From NCBI GenBank assembly GCA_017547285.1, contig JAFYQB010000160.1, positions 1-64,000 of the forward strand: a stretch of 64,000 bases of DNA. The letters run 5' to 3'. This document shows positions 7,820 to 16,547 of the stretch, piece by piece. The notes beneath the pieces were generated by a model that had not been told where the DNA came from, ran no database searches, and was given only the letters and a program-made list of their open reading frames with translations. Source of the DNA: Clostridia bacterium (GTDB taxonomy: Bacteria; Bacillota; Clostridia; Christensenellales; Aristaeellaceae). The first letter of the stretch is position 1, and the number at the start of each line of letters is the position of its first letter. The position numbers were made by a program, and so were the translations under genes.

Positions 7820-7835
7820 GGATAATATATTATCC
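7820..7835. promoter_or_regulatory. Operator-like palindrome between divergent genes
   Basis: GGATAATATATTATCC is a perfect 16-bp palindrome. A further half-site TATTATCC lies at 7868-7875, 14 bases before the XRE gene. These sites are placed to let the XRE protein control both divergent promoters. Confidence 0.55.
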
Positions 7836-7888
7836 AAATCCTCCTATAAACGAGTTAATTACTCAAATATTATCCATCTGAGGTCAAT

Positions 7889-8260
7889 ATGAGTTTTGTG
7901 TGGGAAACACCGGAAGAGCTCATTATGGGTGTTGCTGAGCGATTAACTCGTATTCGCAAGCGGCGAAAGATCTCGCAGCAGGAATTGAGCGTGAAAAGCA
8001 ATGTGAGCTACGGCAGCATTAAGCGATTTGAAACCAGCGGACAGATTTCGCTCGTTTCGCTTACCAAGTTATGCGTGGCGTTGGAATGTACAGACGAGAT
8101 CAAGCGCCTATTTACAAATGTTGAGTACAAGAATATTGAAGAAGTACTTTGTGAACAGAAAACAAATAAGCCCAGGCGAACAAAACAGCAAGAATTAGAA
8201 TCCGACATGGACACTATTATCAAAGAGAATCTTCCGGCATGGAAGGAACTGGCCAAATAA
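7889..8260 (+). CDS. XRE-family regulator, HipB-like
   Basis: A 123-residue protein with a helix-turn-helix at about 15-65 (RLTRIRKRRKISQQELS, then VSYGSIKRFETSGQISL). The opening WETPEELIMGVAERLTRIRK and the SIKRFE..GQISL..L segment match XRE proteins that usually partner HipA-type kinases. No hipA gene is adjacent. The C-terminal 35 residues are charged. ATG 7889 follows GAGGT at short spacing; ATG 7925 is an alternative that would still keep the HTH. It probably regulates itself and the divergent DUF5677-like gene. Confidence 0.75.
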   Translation: MSFVWETPEELIMGVAERLTRIRKRRKISQQELSVKSNVSYGSIKRFETSGQISLVSLTKLCVALECTDEIKRLFTNVEYKNIEEVLCEQKTNKPRRTKQQELESDMDTIIKENLPAWKELAK

Positions 8261-8340
8261 GTTTTTGGGTGTTACATACATATTATAAAATAAATAGCGG
8301 CATAGCACGCAAGAAACAACGCAAGATAACACTTAAGATA

Positions 8341-8369
8341 TTGCGTTTAAGATAGAAAGCACGTATAAT
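8341..8369 (+). promoter_or_regulatory. Vegetative-type promoter of the SNF2-fic unit
   Basis: TTGCGT (8341-8346), a 17-base spacer and TATAAT (8364-8369). Direct repeats TTAAGATA at 8333-8340 and 8347-8354 overlap the -35 and spacer, and CGCAAGA is repeated at 8309 and 8320. This suggests a repressor-binding region. Confidence 0.6.
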
Positions 8370-8426
8370 AAAAGAGGATCTAAGAGGTAACCGCTTTTTC
8401 ATTCACCAACGCAACGGAGGCAATGT

Positions 8427-11156
8427 ATGGCACGCTCCTTTTCGTCAAAAGAAGCTAAGCAACTGATTCAGCAGCATCGCGCTTTGTCTGATCAACTGAC
8501 TAAAAACTGTAATTATGTTGAAAAACAGAGCAAAGATTGCAGTATGGTTGCAAACAGTTTGGCCGGAAGAAAAGTATTTTCCGGTATTGTTTCTGATGAG
8601 CTTCTTCGGGGAAATGTTAGTGAAGAGCTTTCTGCTGACATTCAGCAATTGATTTATAGCCTTCATAAATGTATACAGGGAAAACCACTGTCCGATGACA
8701 GCAACCGGTTATTTCAAGAGACACACCGTCAATTGACGCTGGAGCTTGCCAGACTGAAACCGGCTGCCAGCGGTGTGCAGTGGTTGTTTACTGCAAAACA
8801 GAACAAAATGCTTGCAGAAGACGCTTTTGAATATCTGCAAGACACTGCCAACGGAACCTATGCCTGGCAGATCCATTCTATCGCTGGAGATATAGATCGG
8901 TTAGATCACGAACATCTGTCGCAGGCAATCAGTAGTTTCACTCAGGATAAAACTAAATTCGGAGATACATTACGCCGCCTGGTTCCAGAGATGTTTTCCC
9001 ATGATCGCTTGCTGCCGGAAGTCGATCGTGTTGTCAGATTCCATCAATCTGTACAGCAGCAGATGGCTTCAGCAGATAATGTCATTGAAAAAGTCAAGGA
9101 ACAGATCATCACAGCTGCCAATCAATTGATTGCTGCGGAAGTGCTGAACCTTCTCAAAAATGTTCCTGTTGATGAATTGGGCCGTGAAAGAACAGGCATC
9201 CGTTTCAAAGCACTGAAAGATGCGGGTTATCAAACGGTTGCAGATGTTTTCTGTGCTACCAGATATAATCTTGCATCTGTATATGGTATCAGCGAAGACA
9301 CAGCATATGCGATCAAGCGTTATGCTCAGCAGTACGCTGAACAAGCTAAGCCCGGTGCGAAAATCCGTTTAAGTGTTGATAACAAGACTCCTGAAGCAAC
9401 CAAGTTGGTTGCTGCCATTTACGAATGCCGTCAGCGCTCCGCCACCATTGATGCGTTGGAAGAAATTCGACGTGAACATGAAAAAGCTGTCGCCTACGGC
9501 ATCGAGTGTATGCAGAATATCGGTACCGGCGCTGCCTGGGTCTTTACAGAAACGCAGGAAAAGCAGCGTCTGATTGAGATTTATCGTTATCTTGCAGATC
9601 TTATGAACGGCGATTATGCCCGGAATGTGAACAAGCTGGTCAATATCCTTACATATCCGCTTACAATTGATCCGACTCAAGCTTGGGCAGACTTTGAACG
9701 CAATAGCATTGCCTATTTCAATATCCTCGAAACCCTTGTGCCGGGTGTTTTGGGCAACGATGATACCTGGTTTGGTCTGCCGGAAGATCTGGCGCGGGAG
9801 ATTCAGGAAGAATGTTTCTTCCCGGATGGCTTGAAGTGCGAACTACGTCGCTATCAGGAGTGGGGTGTTAAATACATCCTCCATCAGGAACGCGTTCTGC
9901 TGGGTGATGAAATGGGCCTGGGCAAAACAGTACAGGCCATTGCGTCCATGGTTTCATTACGGAATACAGGGGCAACACATTTCATGGTTGTTTGTCCCGC
10001 CAGTGTTGTACCCAACTGGTGCAAGGAAGTTGTTGAGAAGAGCAAGCTGCGTGTAACAAAGATTCATGGTGTTGGAAGACTGGCTGCGTTCCGCGATTGG
10101 CAGAAAAACGGCGGTGTGGCTGTTACTAACTTTGAAACGACCGGACATCTGAAAATGGACGCGAGCTTCACTTTTGATATGATGATTGTTGACGAGGCGC
10201 ATTACATCAAGAACACCGAGGCTCGCCGAACCCAAAATGTGACACAGATCGGCGAGCATACCAAACGCATCCTGTTCATGACAGGTACAGCGTTGGAAAA
10301 CAAAGTAGATGAAATGATCGCCTTGGTACAGGTTCTGCAGCCCGTGGTGGCATCGCAGCTGCATCACATTGCATTCATGTCTTCTGCGCCTCAGTTCAGA
10401 GAAAAAGTCGCACCGGTCTATTATCGCCGCAAGCGCGAAGACGTTCTGACAGAATTGCCAGAATTGATCGAAAGCAAAGAATGGTGCGCTATGTCCCCGG
10501 AAGAAACGGCGCTTTATGAATCCACGGTACTTCATGATCATTACATGACTGTACGTCGTGTTTCTTGGAATATGGATGATTTGCGAAAATCCTGCAAGGC
10601 GACCCGCATGAAGGAGATCATCGATGATGTCACCGATGATGGACGAAAAATCATCGTCTTCTCCTTCTTCCGGGAAACGATATCCAAGATCTACGATTTT
10701 CTTGGTCCCAAATGTTTGCCGCCTATTACGGGATCACTTTCTCCGCAGCGCAGACAGGAAATCATTGACGAGTTCGACCAGGCTCCGGCAGGCACGGTGC
10801 TTCTTGCGCAAATTCAAGCTGGTGGCACTGGTTTGAATATCCAGTCGGCCAGCGTTGTGATCATGTGCGAACCTCAGCTCAAGCCGTCCATCGAGAATCA
10901 GGCTATTTCCCGCGCCTATCGTATGGGACAGGCGCGAAATGTGCTTGTATATCGACTGCTGTGTGAAGACTCTATTGATGAACGAATTACGGAAATGCTT
11001 GCGGATAAACAGGCTATCTTCGATGCCTTCGCTGATAAATCCGTATCGGCTGCAGCAACTGCCAAAGAAGAGGTTGCGATTGATGATAAGACTATGGGAA
11101 AGATCATCAAGGATGAAATTGATCGCATCAATGCAAAGAAAGCAAATAACATATGA
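8427..11156 (+). CDS. SNF2-family DNA helicase/translocase
   Basis: A 909-residue ATPase. The helicase core occupies about 465-875: motif I LLGDEMGLGKTVQA at about 491-504, DEAH-type motif II MIVDEAHYIKN at about 586-596, motif III MTGTALENK, and the C-terminal motifs GGTGLNIQ and AISRAYRMGQ. The N-terminal 460 residues contain two related helical units and a helix-hairpin-helix-like segment (about 258-300) that may bind DNA. SNF2 enzymes move along duplex DNA and remodel bound proteins; bacterial ones occur in several phage-defence systems. ATG 8427 follows GGAGG. The fic gene follows after 39 bases, so the two probably form one operon. Confidence 0.85.
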   Translation: MARSFSSKEAKQLIQQHRALSDQLTKNCNYVEKQSKDCSMVANSLAGRKVFSGIVSDELLRGNVSEELSADIQQLIYSLHKCIQGKPLSDDSNRLFQETHRQLTLELARLKPAASGVQWLFTAKQNKMLAEDAFEYLQDTANGTYAWQIHSIAGDIDRLDHEHLSQAISSFTQDKTKFGDTLRRLVPEMFSHDRLLPEVDRVVRFHQSVQQQMASADNVIEKVKEQIITAANQLIAAEVLNLLKNVPVDELGRERTGIRFKALKDAGYQTVADVFCATRYNLASVYGISEDTAYAIKRYAQQYAEQAKPGAKIRLSVDNKTPEATKLVAAIYECRQRSATIDALEEIRREHEKAVAYGIECMQNIGTGAAWVFTETQEKQRLIEIYRYLADLMNGDYARNVNKLVNILTYPLTIDPTQAWADFERNSIAYFNILETLVPGVLGNDDTWFGLPEDLAREIQEECFFPDGLKCELRRYQEWGVKYILHQERVLLGDEMGLGKTVQAIASMVSLRNTGATHFMVVCPASVVPNWCKEVVEKSKLRVTKIHGVGRLAAFRDWQKNGGVAVTNFETTGHLKMDASFTFDMMIVDEAHYIKNTEARRTQNVTQIGEHTKRILFMTGTALENKVDEMIALVQVLQPVVASQLHHIAFMSSAPQFREKVAPVYYRRKREDVLTELPELIESKEWCAMSPEETALYESTVLHDHYMTVRRVSWNMDDLRKSCKATRMKEIIDDVTDDGRKIIVFSFFRETISKIYDFLGPKCLPPITGSLSPQRRQEIIDEFDQAPAGTVLLAQIQAGGTGLNIQSASVVIMCEPQLKPSIENQAISRAYRMGQARNVLVYRLLCEDSIDERITEMLADKQAIFDAFADKSVSAAATAKEEVAIDDKTMGKIIKDEIDRINAKKANNI

Positions 11157-11195
11157 TATCAGGTGAGAACATAGGTAAAAAGCGAGGTGCAATCT

Positions 11196-12188
11196 ATGCC
11201 TTACGAACCGCCATTCACCATTACCAATCGAATGCTAACGCTGGTTGCGGAGATCGCCGAAAAGACGGGACGTATCAGCAACTACCGCACCTTTGAAAGC
11301 AAACCGCATCTGCGCCGTAACAATCGCATTCGCTCTATTCATTCATCGTTGGCGATTGAGGCCAATTCCTTATCGTTGGATGAAGTGAAGGGGGTCATTG
11401 CCGGCAAGACCGTTCTTGGCCCTCAGAAAGAGATTCAAGAGGTCAAGAATGCTTACCAGGCTTATGACCAGATTGGTGGCTTTGATCCCTATTCTATTGA
11501 TGCTCTAAAGGCCCTGCACGGGGTGATGACCTATCTGACAGTGCAAGAGTCAGGCTCATTCCGCACGGGTAATGAAGGCGTTTTCAGAGGCAACAAATGC
11601 ATCTTTATGGCACCGCCGCCACATCTCGTGCCAGAACAGATGGAAGCCCTTTTCGGGTGGATGCGACGCTCAGCCGACACAGTGCATCCGCTGATTCTTT
11701 CCTCCGTATTCCATTATGAGTTCGTATTCATCCATCCCTTTGCTGATGGTAACGGGCGTATGGCTCGCCTGTGGCAGACGGCGCTGCTGTCTGCATGGAA
11801 TCCGGTGTTTCAGTATCTGCCGTTGGAAAGCCGTATCCATGAGTTTCAGGATGAATACTACGATGCCATCGCTGCCTGTCACAGCGCCGGAAAAGCGGAT
11901 GTGTTTGTTGAGTTCATGCTGGACAAGATCAATCTGACGCTTGATTGGGCACTTGCACAGGTTTCCGGAGAAGATTCCTATCTTTCGGAACAGGTGCGGC
12001 GTCTGCTGGATGTGATGGAGTACGACGTGCCTTATACTGCCGCGCAGATCATGGTGGCTCTTGGACTCAAGTCCAAGGAGAACCTGCGGAAACTCTACAT
12101 CGGCCCAGCCATGGAAAAAGGGCTGGTGGTGATGGGGATGCCGGACAAGCCCACCAGCCGGAATCAGACGTACATCCGGGTGGGCTGA
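11196..12188 (+). CDS. Fic-domain AMP transferase
   Basis: A 330-residue Fic protein with an intact catalytic motif, HPFADGNGRMAR, starting at His180. Near residues 52-59, SSLAIEANSL resembles the class II inhibitory helix motif (S/T)xxxE(G/N), with Ala in the place of Gly. This glutamate normally blocks the ATP gamma-phosphate site. The C-terminal part (about 250-325) looks like a winged helix (YTAAQIMVALGLKSKENLRKL), common in Fic proteins with DNA-linked roles. Fic enzymes AMPylate protein hydroxyl groups; the target is unknown. ATG 11196 is chosen for GCGAGG eight bases upstream; GTG 11187 is the alternative. It is the second gene of the SNF2 unit. Confidence 0.85.
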   Translation: MPYEPPFTITNRMLTLVAEIAEKTGRISNYRTFESKPHLRRNNRIRSIHSSLAIEANSLSLDEVKGVIAGKTVLGPQKEIQEVKNAYQAYDQIGGFDPYSIDALKALHGVMTYLTVQESGSFRTGNEGVFRGNKCIFMAPPPHLVPEQMEALFGWMRRSADTVHPLILSSVFHYEFVFIHPFADGNGRMARLWQTALLSAWNPVFQYLPLESRIHEFQDEYYDAIAACHSAGKADVFVEFMLDKINLTLDWALAQVSGEDSYLSEQVRRLLDVMEYDVPYTAAQIMVALGLKSKENLRKLYIGPAMEKGLVVMGMPDKPTSRNQTYIRVG

Positions 12189-12197
12189 TCGGCGATA

Positions 12198-12226
12198 GAA
12201 GCGTGTCTCTCCGCAGGACACGCTTC
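12198..12226 (+). terminator. Stem-loop after fic
   Basis: GAAGCGTGTC (12198-12207) pairs with GACACGCTTC (12217-12226) around a nine-base loop, 10 bases after the fic stop. No U-run follows. It may terminate transcription or belong to the structured oriT region. Confidence 0.45.
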
Positions 12227-12286
12227 CAAAGACGGCTCTGCCGGCTTTGCGCTGGGTCATCCAATAGGGGCGCGAGCGTCCTGTTG

Positions 12287-12330
12287 GCACACGACTTTCA
12301 GTTTGAAAGTGTAGTGTGTTATACCTTTTA
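12287..12330 (+). other. Putative oriT of MOBV (pMV158-like) type
   Basis: An inverted repeat ACTTTCA-GTT-TGAAAGT (12294-12310) is followed directly by GTAGTGTGTTATAC (12311-12324). In pMV158, MobM nicks the related sequence TAGTGTG/TTA just after a similar inverted repeat. By analogy the nick lies between 12318 and 12319. A MOBV relaxase is encoded 3.2 kb downstream. Recognition is from known oriT similarity and has not been aligned computationally. Confidence 0.75.
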
Positions 12331-12393
12331 TGCCCGCTGACGGCGGAAAGGGGTACGCCCGGTGTGTGGCGTAACGCTTTCTGACGGCAGGAG

Positions 12394-12437
12394 AAACGGG
12401 AGGGTGTGTGATCGAAAGATCGCATACCCTCCCGTTT
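12394..12437. other. Large imperfect hairpin near oriT
   Basis: AAACGGGAGGGT (12394-12405) pairs perfectly with ACCCTCCCGTTT (12426-12437). The interior folds again as GATC-GAAA-GATC (12410-12421). A further GGCGAC/GTCGCC hairpin lies at about 12447-12461. It could be a terminator for the convergent XRE gene, a single-strand origin or an accessory relaxase site. Confidence 0.45.
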
Positions 12438-12479
12438 CGTATGTAGGCGACAGCGTCGCCGGGGGGCAAAAAAGGGATA

Positions 12480-13388
12480 TTACCCGCCGCAGCGATGATC
12501 CTCGCGTGCTCCGTTCTGGTCATCTTCTGCGTGTGCCTGTTTCCGCGCTTCGTAGTCGATTTTCAGATCATTCATCACATTTCCGAAAACGTACTTCAGG
12601 TCTTGCAGTGTTTTAGTGCTGATTCCCATATCCTCACTTAATGACGACAACATGGTCTCTGTAACTTGCTGAGGTTCCATTTGTGGAAGGAATGCCAGCT
12701 CGCCCTTCCCCAGACTGTCGGTAAACTGTTTCATTACCTCATCCGTAAATTGAGCAGCCTGTTCCGCGTGATTTTCTCCGACTTGCGACTTGATCTGGCG
12801 AATGACTGTCAGAAATCGATTCTGAAGCCAGGTTTCCTCTGCCTGATAAATGGGAACTTGCGACGCCTCGACTGTCTGCGCTGTTTGCTGGGCCGCTGGT
12901 GTTCCCATGCTCGCCAGCAGACTGCTTAACGCAGCAATCTGCTGATTTTGCACTGCATAACCTGCTGAAACAGTTTCGTCAAAGTACATGGCCAAGCGAT
13001 TGGTGATCTCGATGAATGTTTCGTTTGTCAGCAACAGATTCACCACTGTCGGATGAACCTTGTGCGTATACAGATTCTGCGCCGCTTCATTACTTAATCC
13101 GAGTTCAGACGCTGCGTGGTTCATTTTGTCCTTAATGTCCGTCAAGCCCAGCAAGTAATCTGTTGATACATTAAGGCGTGTCGCGATTTTTACAAGATTC
13201 TCGTTGGTAATGGTCAACGTCTTACCGCTCATAAAACGGCTGATAGTGCCTTCATTGACATCCAACAGACGTGCAAGCTCAGCCTGTGTAATTCTGGCCT
13301 TCTTCGGATCTTCCACCTCACCCTTTACCGGTCGCAGTAAATCCCGAATACGTTCCTGGGTAGTGCTGGAAAGATAATCTATTCTCAT
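12480..13388 (-). CDS. XRE-family regulator with long C-terminal domain
   Basis: A 302-residue protein. A Cro/cI-type helix-turn-helix lies at about 33-80 (ITQAELARLLDVNEGTISRF, then NVSTDYLLGLTD). The rest is helical and Gln-rich without a recognised domain. It resembles regulators that sit opposite primase/relaxase modules in clostridial elements. ATG 13388 follows GTGAGG; a GTG 12 bases upstream is less likely. It is divergent from the primase operon and probably controls it and itself. Confidence 0.75.
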   Translation of the reverse strand: MRIDYLSSTTQERIRDLLRPVKGEVEDPKKARITQAELARLLDVNEGTISRFMSGKTLTITNENLVKIATRLNVSTDYLLGLTDIKDKMNHAASELGLSNEAAQNLYTHKVHPTVVNLLLTNETFIEITNRLAMYFDETVSAGYAVQNQQIAALSSLLASMGTPAAQQTAQTVEASQVPIYQAEETWLQNRFLTVIRQIKSQVGENHAEQAAQFTDEVMKQFTDSLGKGELAFLPQMEPQQVTETMLSSLSEDMGISTKTLQDLKYVFGNVMNDLKIDYEARKQAHAEDDQNGAREDHRCGG

Positions 13389-13469
13389 AATGTACCTCAC
13401 TTTTCAAAATGTATAGGGTGCATATCGCTATAAATACTAACGATTTATAGATGTAAATTCTTCCACATG

Positions 13470-13523
13470 CTCCGCTCAAGCCTTGCATTTTTGCAAGAAA
13501 TTCGGGCGGAGTTTTGATTTTTT
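13470..13523 (+). promoter_or_regulatory. Stem-loop with U-run in the primase leader
   Basis: CTCCGCTC (13470-13477) pairs with GGGCGGAG (13504-13511), with one mismatch, around an inner CTTGCA/TGCAAG hairpin. It is followed by TTTTGATTTTTT. It lies in the region between the divergent XRE and primase genes. It could attenuate the replication-transfer operon or end an antisense RNA. Confidence 0.4.
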
Positions 13524-13612
13524 GCAATTATATCAAAAAATCAGTCTATACACGTTTTCAAGCTACACTGATGGTGCGACGTCGTAATTCATTCACAAAG
13601 GAGACCACCATC

Positions 13613-14197
13613 ATGAGTATCTACCGAAACATCAAACAGGCAGTCAGCGTCCCGCAGGCCGCCGCCCACTACGGCATCCACGTTGACCGCAGCGGCAAGT
13701 GCTGCTGCCTGTTCCACCAGGACAAGCATCCCAGCATGAAGCTGAACGATGATTACTACTACTGCTTTGGCTGTCAGGCCAAGGGTGATGTGATCAGCCT
13801 GACGGAAAAGCTGTTCGACCTGACGCCAAGAGAGGCTGCTCAGAAGCTGGCTGCGGACTTTGGTCTGGCTCCCTCTGAAACGCTGAAACAGGCGGCTGTG
13901 AAAAAGGCTGCCAATCGTGCGGAGAAGGATGAGCGGGAGTACGTTCTATCCCTGCTCAACAAAAACATCGACATTCTCCGGCAGATGAAGGAAAACCATG
14001 CGCCAAAGCATCCCGACGAGCCGTTTCACGTGCTCTTTGTGGAGGCTTGCAAGTATCTGGAGTTCTTCCAATACGTGTCCGATGTGCTCAGTTTCGGCCA
14101 CTCGGCAGACGTTGAAGCTGCAATGAAGTACATCAAAAAGACGCAGATGATTCCTCTGCTGGAAAAGGTGTTGGAGGTGAAGAAATGCCGGAACTGA
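13613..14197 (+). CDS. CHC2 zinc-finger DNA primase-type protein
   Basis: A 194-residue protein starting with a CHC2 zinc-binding domain: CCCLFHQDKHPSMKL at about 24-38 and DYYYCFGCQAKGDVISL at about 42-58 supply the Cys-His-Cys-Cys ligands seen in DnaG-type primases. The TOPRIM catalytic domain is absent, so it probably acts with the downstream P4-type protein in starting element replication. ATG 13613 is chosen for AAAGGAG nine bases upstream; the open frame to 13514 is unsupported. It overlaps the next gene by 13 bases. Confidence 0.8.
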   Translation: MSIYRNIKQAVSVPQAAAHYGIHVDRSGKCCCLFHQDKHPSMKLNDDYYYCFGCQAKGDVISLTEKLFDLTPREAAQKLAADFGLAPSETLKQAAVKKAANRAEKDEREYVLSLLNKNIDILRQMKENHAPKHPDEPFHVLFVEACKYLEFFQYVSDVLSFGHSADVEAAMKYIKKTQMIPLLEKVLEVKKCRN

Positions 14198-15480
14198 ACG
14201 CAATCCCCGATCGCCCCGACTGGCTCGACCACAAGGGTCGCATCAATGAGGTGATGTTCGCCGACCACTACCTGAGCCGCCATCCTATGAGGTGCATCGG
14301 TGGCAGACTGTTTACTGTGGACGGTCTGGTGGAGGACGAGAACGCCCTGCGCTGGGAGATCTACGGCATGATCCGCGTCGATGTAACCACCGGCCTTGCC
14401 AAGCGAACCTCCCAGCTGCTGGAAGCCATCAAGCTGGCCTGTCATGCCGCTCCTCTGCCCGTTCAGAGGGACAGAATCCATGTGGCCAACGGCACCTACT
14501 TTCTGGACGGGCATTTTGAGCCTGTGAAGGAATTCTGCCACAACCGCCTTCCGGCTGCCTATCTTCCGGAAGCGGGGCAGCCCGTGCAATGGCTCCGCTT
14601 TCTGGATGATCTGCTGGAAGCGGAGGATATTCCCGCCCTGCAGGAGTTCTTCGGCTATGCCCTGCTGCCCGTCACCAAGGCACAGAAGATGCTGATCCTT
14701 ATCGGCAAAGGCGGCGAAGGCAAGTCCCGCGTGGGGCTGGTGCTTCGCTCACTGTTGGGCGAGAACATGAACACCGGCAGCATTCAGAAGGTGGAAACTG
14801 ACCGCTTTGCCCGGGCAGATCTGGAATACAAGCTGTTGATGGTGGATGACGACCTGCGCATGGAGGCGCTGACGGAGACGCATCACCTGAAAAGCATGGT
14901 GACGCTGGAAGATCGGATCGACATCGAGCGCAAGGGCGTTCAGAGCACCCAGGGCGTGCTGTATGTGCGGTTTGCCTGCTTCGGTAACGGCACGCTCCAC
15001 GCCCTTTACGACCGCTCCAATGGCTTCTACCGCCGCCAGTTGCTGATTACCGTCAAGGAGCGCAAGGCAGACCGTCAGGACGATCCGTACCTGATTGAGA
15101 AGCTCCGCTCCGAAAGGGACGGGATTCTGCTCTGGGCTTTGGAAGGGTTGCAGCGGCTGATTGCCAACGGCTATCAGTTCACCATCAGCCCGCGCATGGA
15201 GCAGAACCTGGAAGAAGCGGTTGCCGAGGGCAACAATCTGGTGCAGTTCATGGAATCTACCGACTATATCGTGCTGGAAAAGGACGCGGTGGCTTGCTCC
15301 ACCGCCCTTTACCGGGCCTACGGTCGCTGGTGCGAGGATAATCTGGAAAAGCCGCTGTCGCAAAAGAGCTTCACCCAGTTCCTGCGGCAGAACGAAAGCA
15401 CCTACGGCATCACCTACTCCAAGCACGCTATGGGCGACCAGCGCGGCTTCCATGGCATCCATGTCAAATATCTGAACTAA
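14185..15480 (+). CDS. P4/D5-type primase-helicase (phage/plasmid primase family)
   Basis: A 431-residue protein of the P4-family superfamily 3 helicase class. Walker A is LIGKGGEGKSRVG at about 172-184, Walker B is LLMVDDDLRME at about 216-226, and motif C is VRFACFGNG at about 258-266. The N-terminal 140 residues match the D5-type linker region. It probably unwinds and primes the element's DNA as the partner of the CHC2 protein. It has no GC-content break with its neighbours. Confidence 0.85.
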   Translation: MPELNAIPDRPDWLDHKGRINEVMFADHYLSRHPMRCIGGRLFTVDGLVEDENALRWEIYGMIRVDVTTGLAKRTSQLLEAIKLACHAAPLPVQRDRIHVANGTYFLDGHFEPVKEFCHNRLPAAYLPEAGQPVQWLRFLDDLLEAEDIPALQEFFGYALLPVTKAQKMLILIGKGGEGKSRVGLVLRSLLGENMNTGSIQKVETDRFARADLEYKLLMVDDDLRMEALTETHHLKSMVTLEDRIDIERKGVQSTQGVLYVRFACFGNGTLHALYDRSNGFYRRQLLITVKERKADRQDDPYLIEKLRSERDGILLWALEGLQRLIANGYQFTISPRMEQNLEEAVAEGNNLVQFMESTDYIVLEKDAVACSTALYRAYGRWCEDNLEKPLSQKSFTQFLRQNESTYGITYSKHAMGDQRGFHGIHVKYLN

Positions 15481-15575
15481 CTGAAAACCATCCGCCCCTG
15501 CCGCCCAAGTGCCCACTCCGGCATGAGGGGCGGCTCGGGCGGGTAAATCCGACTTGATTACAGAAAGGAAATGCA

Positions 15576-16547
15576 ATGGATAAAGGAACGTATGCGATCC
15601 TCCGATTTGCAAAGCATCAGGGCTATCCGGCCAAGATGATCGAGGATCATCACGAACGCAATAAGGAAACCTACGCCAGCAATCCGGATATTGACCTGAG
15701 CAGAACGGGCGAGAACTTCCACATCATCACGCCGATGCAGAAGTATTACGCCGAGATTCAGCAGCGGATCAATGCGGCCCAATGCCGCACCCGCAAAGAT
15801 AGCGTGCGGTTTGTGGACACGCTCATCGCCGCCAGCCCTGAGTTCTTCGAGGGCAAAACGAAGAAGGAAGTCCTCTCCTACTACACCCATGCCTGCCGTT
15901 TTATGGAGGAGCGGATCGGAAAGCAGAACATCATTTCCGCCGTGGTGCACATGGACGAAAAGACGCCTCACATGCATCTGGTGTTCGTACCGCTGACCAG
16001 CGACAACCGGCTTTCCGCCAGGGATATCATCGGCAACCGCAAGCAGCTGGTCGCCTGGCAGGATGATTTCTGGAAGCATATGTCCCAGCGCTATCCGCAG
16101 CTGGAGCGGGGCGAAAGCGCCAGCGAAACGGGGCGTACCCACATCCCCACCCGCATGTTCAAAGAGATGGTACGCCTGAATGGCATGCGGGACAAGCTGA
16201 TGGAGCTGCTGGCAGAGGTCACACCCTTCAACAAGGGCAAGAAGGTGGCCGAGATCGAAAGTCTGCTGAAACGCTATATCCCCGGCGTGGAGCAGATGCG
16301 CACCAAACTGAAGAAGTACGACGGTGCTTTCAAGGAACTGAAAAAAGAGAAAGAAGCCTTGCTCAAGCAGCTGGATGATTCCAAGGAAAGCACCGTAACG
16401 AAGCTCGCCACGCTGCAGCAACTCAGCGATTACGAGGAACTGCGGCGCACGGTCGAATTCGTCCCCATAGAAATTCTGGAAGCTGCCAAGCAAATGCAGC
16501 GGATAAATCACCGGCAAACGGTGGAAACTATTGCCAAAGGAGAGTGA
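15576..16547 (+). CDS. MOBV-family relaxase (Mob/Pre)
   Basis: A 323-residue relaxase. The N-terminal motif HHERNKETYASNPDIDLSRT (about 26-45) is typical of Mob/Pre proteins. The metal-binding signature HMDEKTPHMHL (125-135) is intact. The C-terminal 120 residues are coiled-coil. Such enzymes nick oriT and pilot the strand into a recipient using another element's conjugation channel. A 95-base gap with GC-rich pairing (CCGCCC/GGGCGG) precedes it; ATG 15576 follows AGAAAGGAA. The candidate target is at 12287-12330. Confidence 0.92.
   Translation: MDKGTYAILRFAKHQGYPAKMIEDHHERNKETYASNPDIDLSRTGENFHIITPMQKYYAEIQQRINAAQCRTRKDSVRFVDTLIAASPEFFEGKTKKEVLSYYTHACRFMEERIGKQNIISAVVHMDEKTPHMHLVFVPLTSDNRLSARDIIGNRKQLVAWQDDFWKHMSQRYPQLERGESASETGRTHIPTRMFKEMVRLNGMRDKLMELLAEVTPFNKGKKVAEIESLLKRYIPGVEQMRTKLKKYDGAFKELKKEKEALLKQLDDSKESTVTKLATLQQLSDYEELRRTVEFVPIEILEAAKQMQRINHRQTVETIAKGE

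Noticed and set aside
7889..8260. hipBA toxin-antitoxin pair
   Set aside because: The regulator is HipB-like but there is no HipA kinase next to it; the following gene is an SNF2 helicase with its own promoter.
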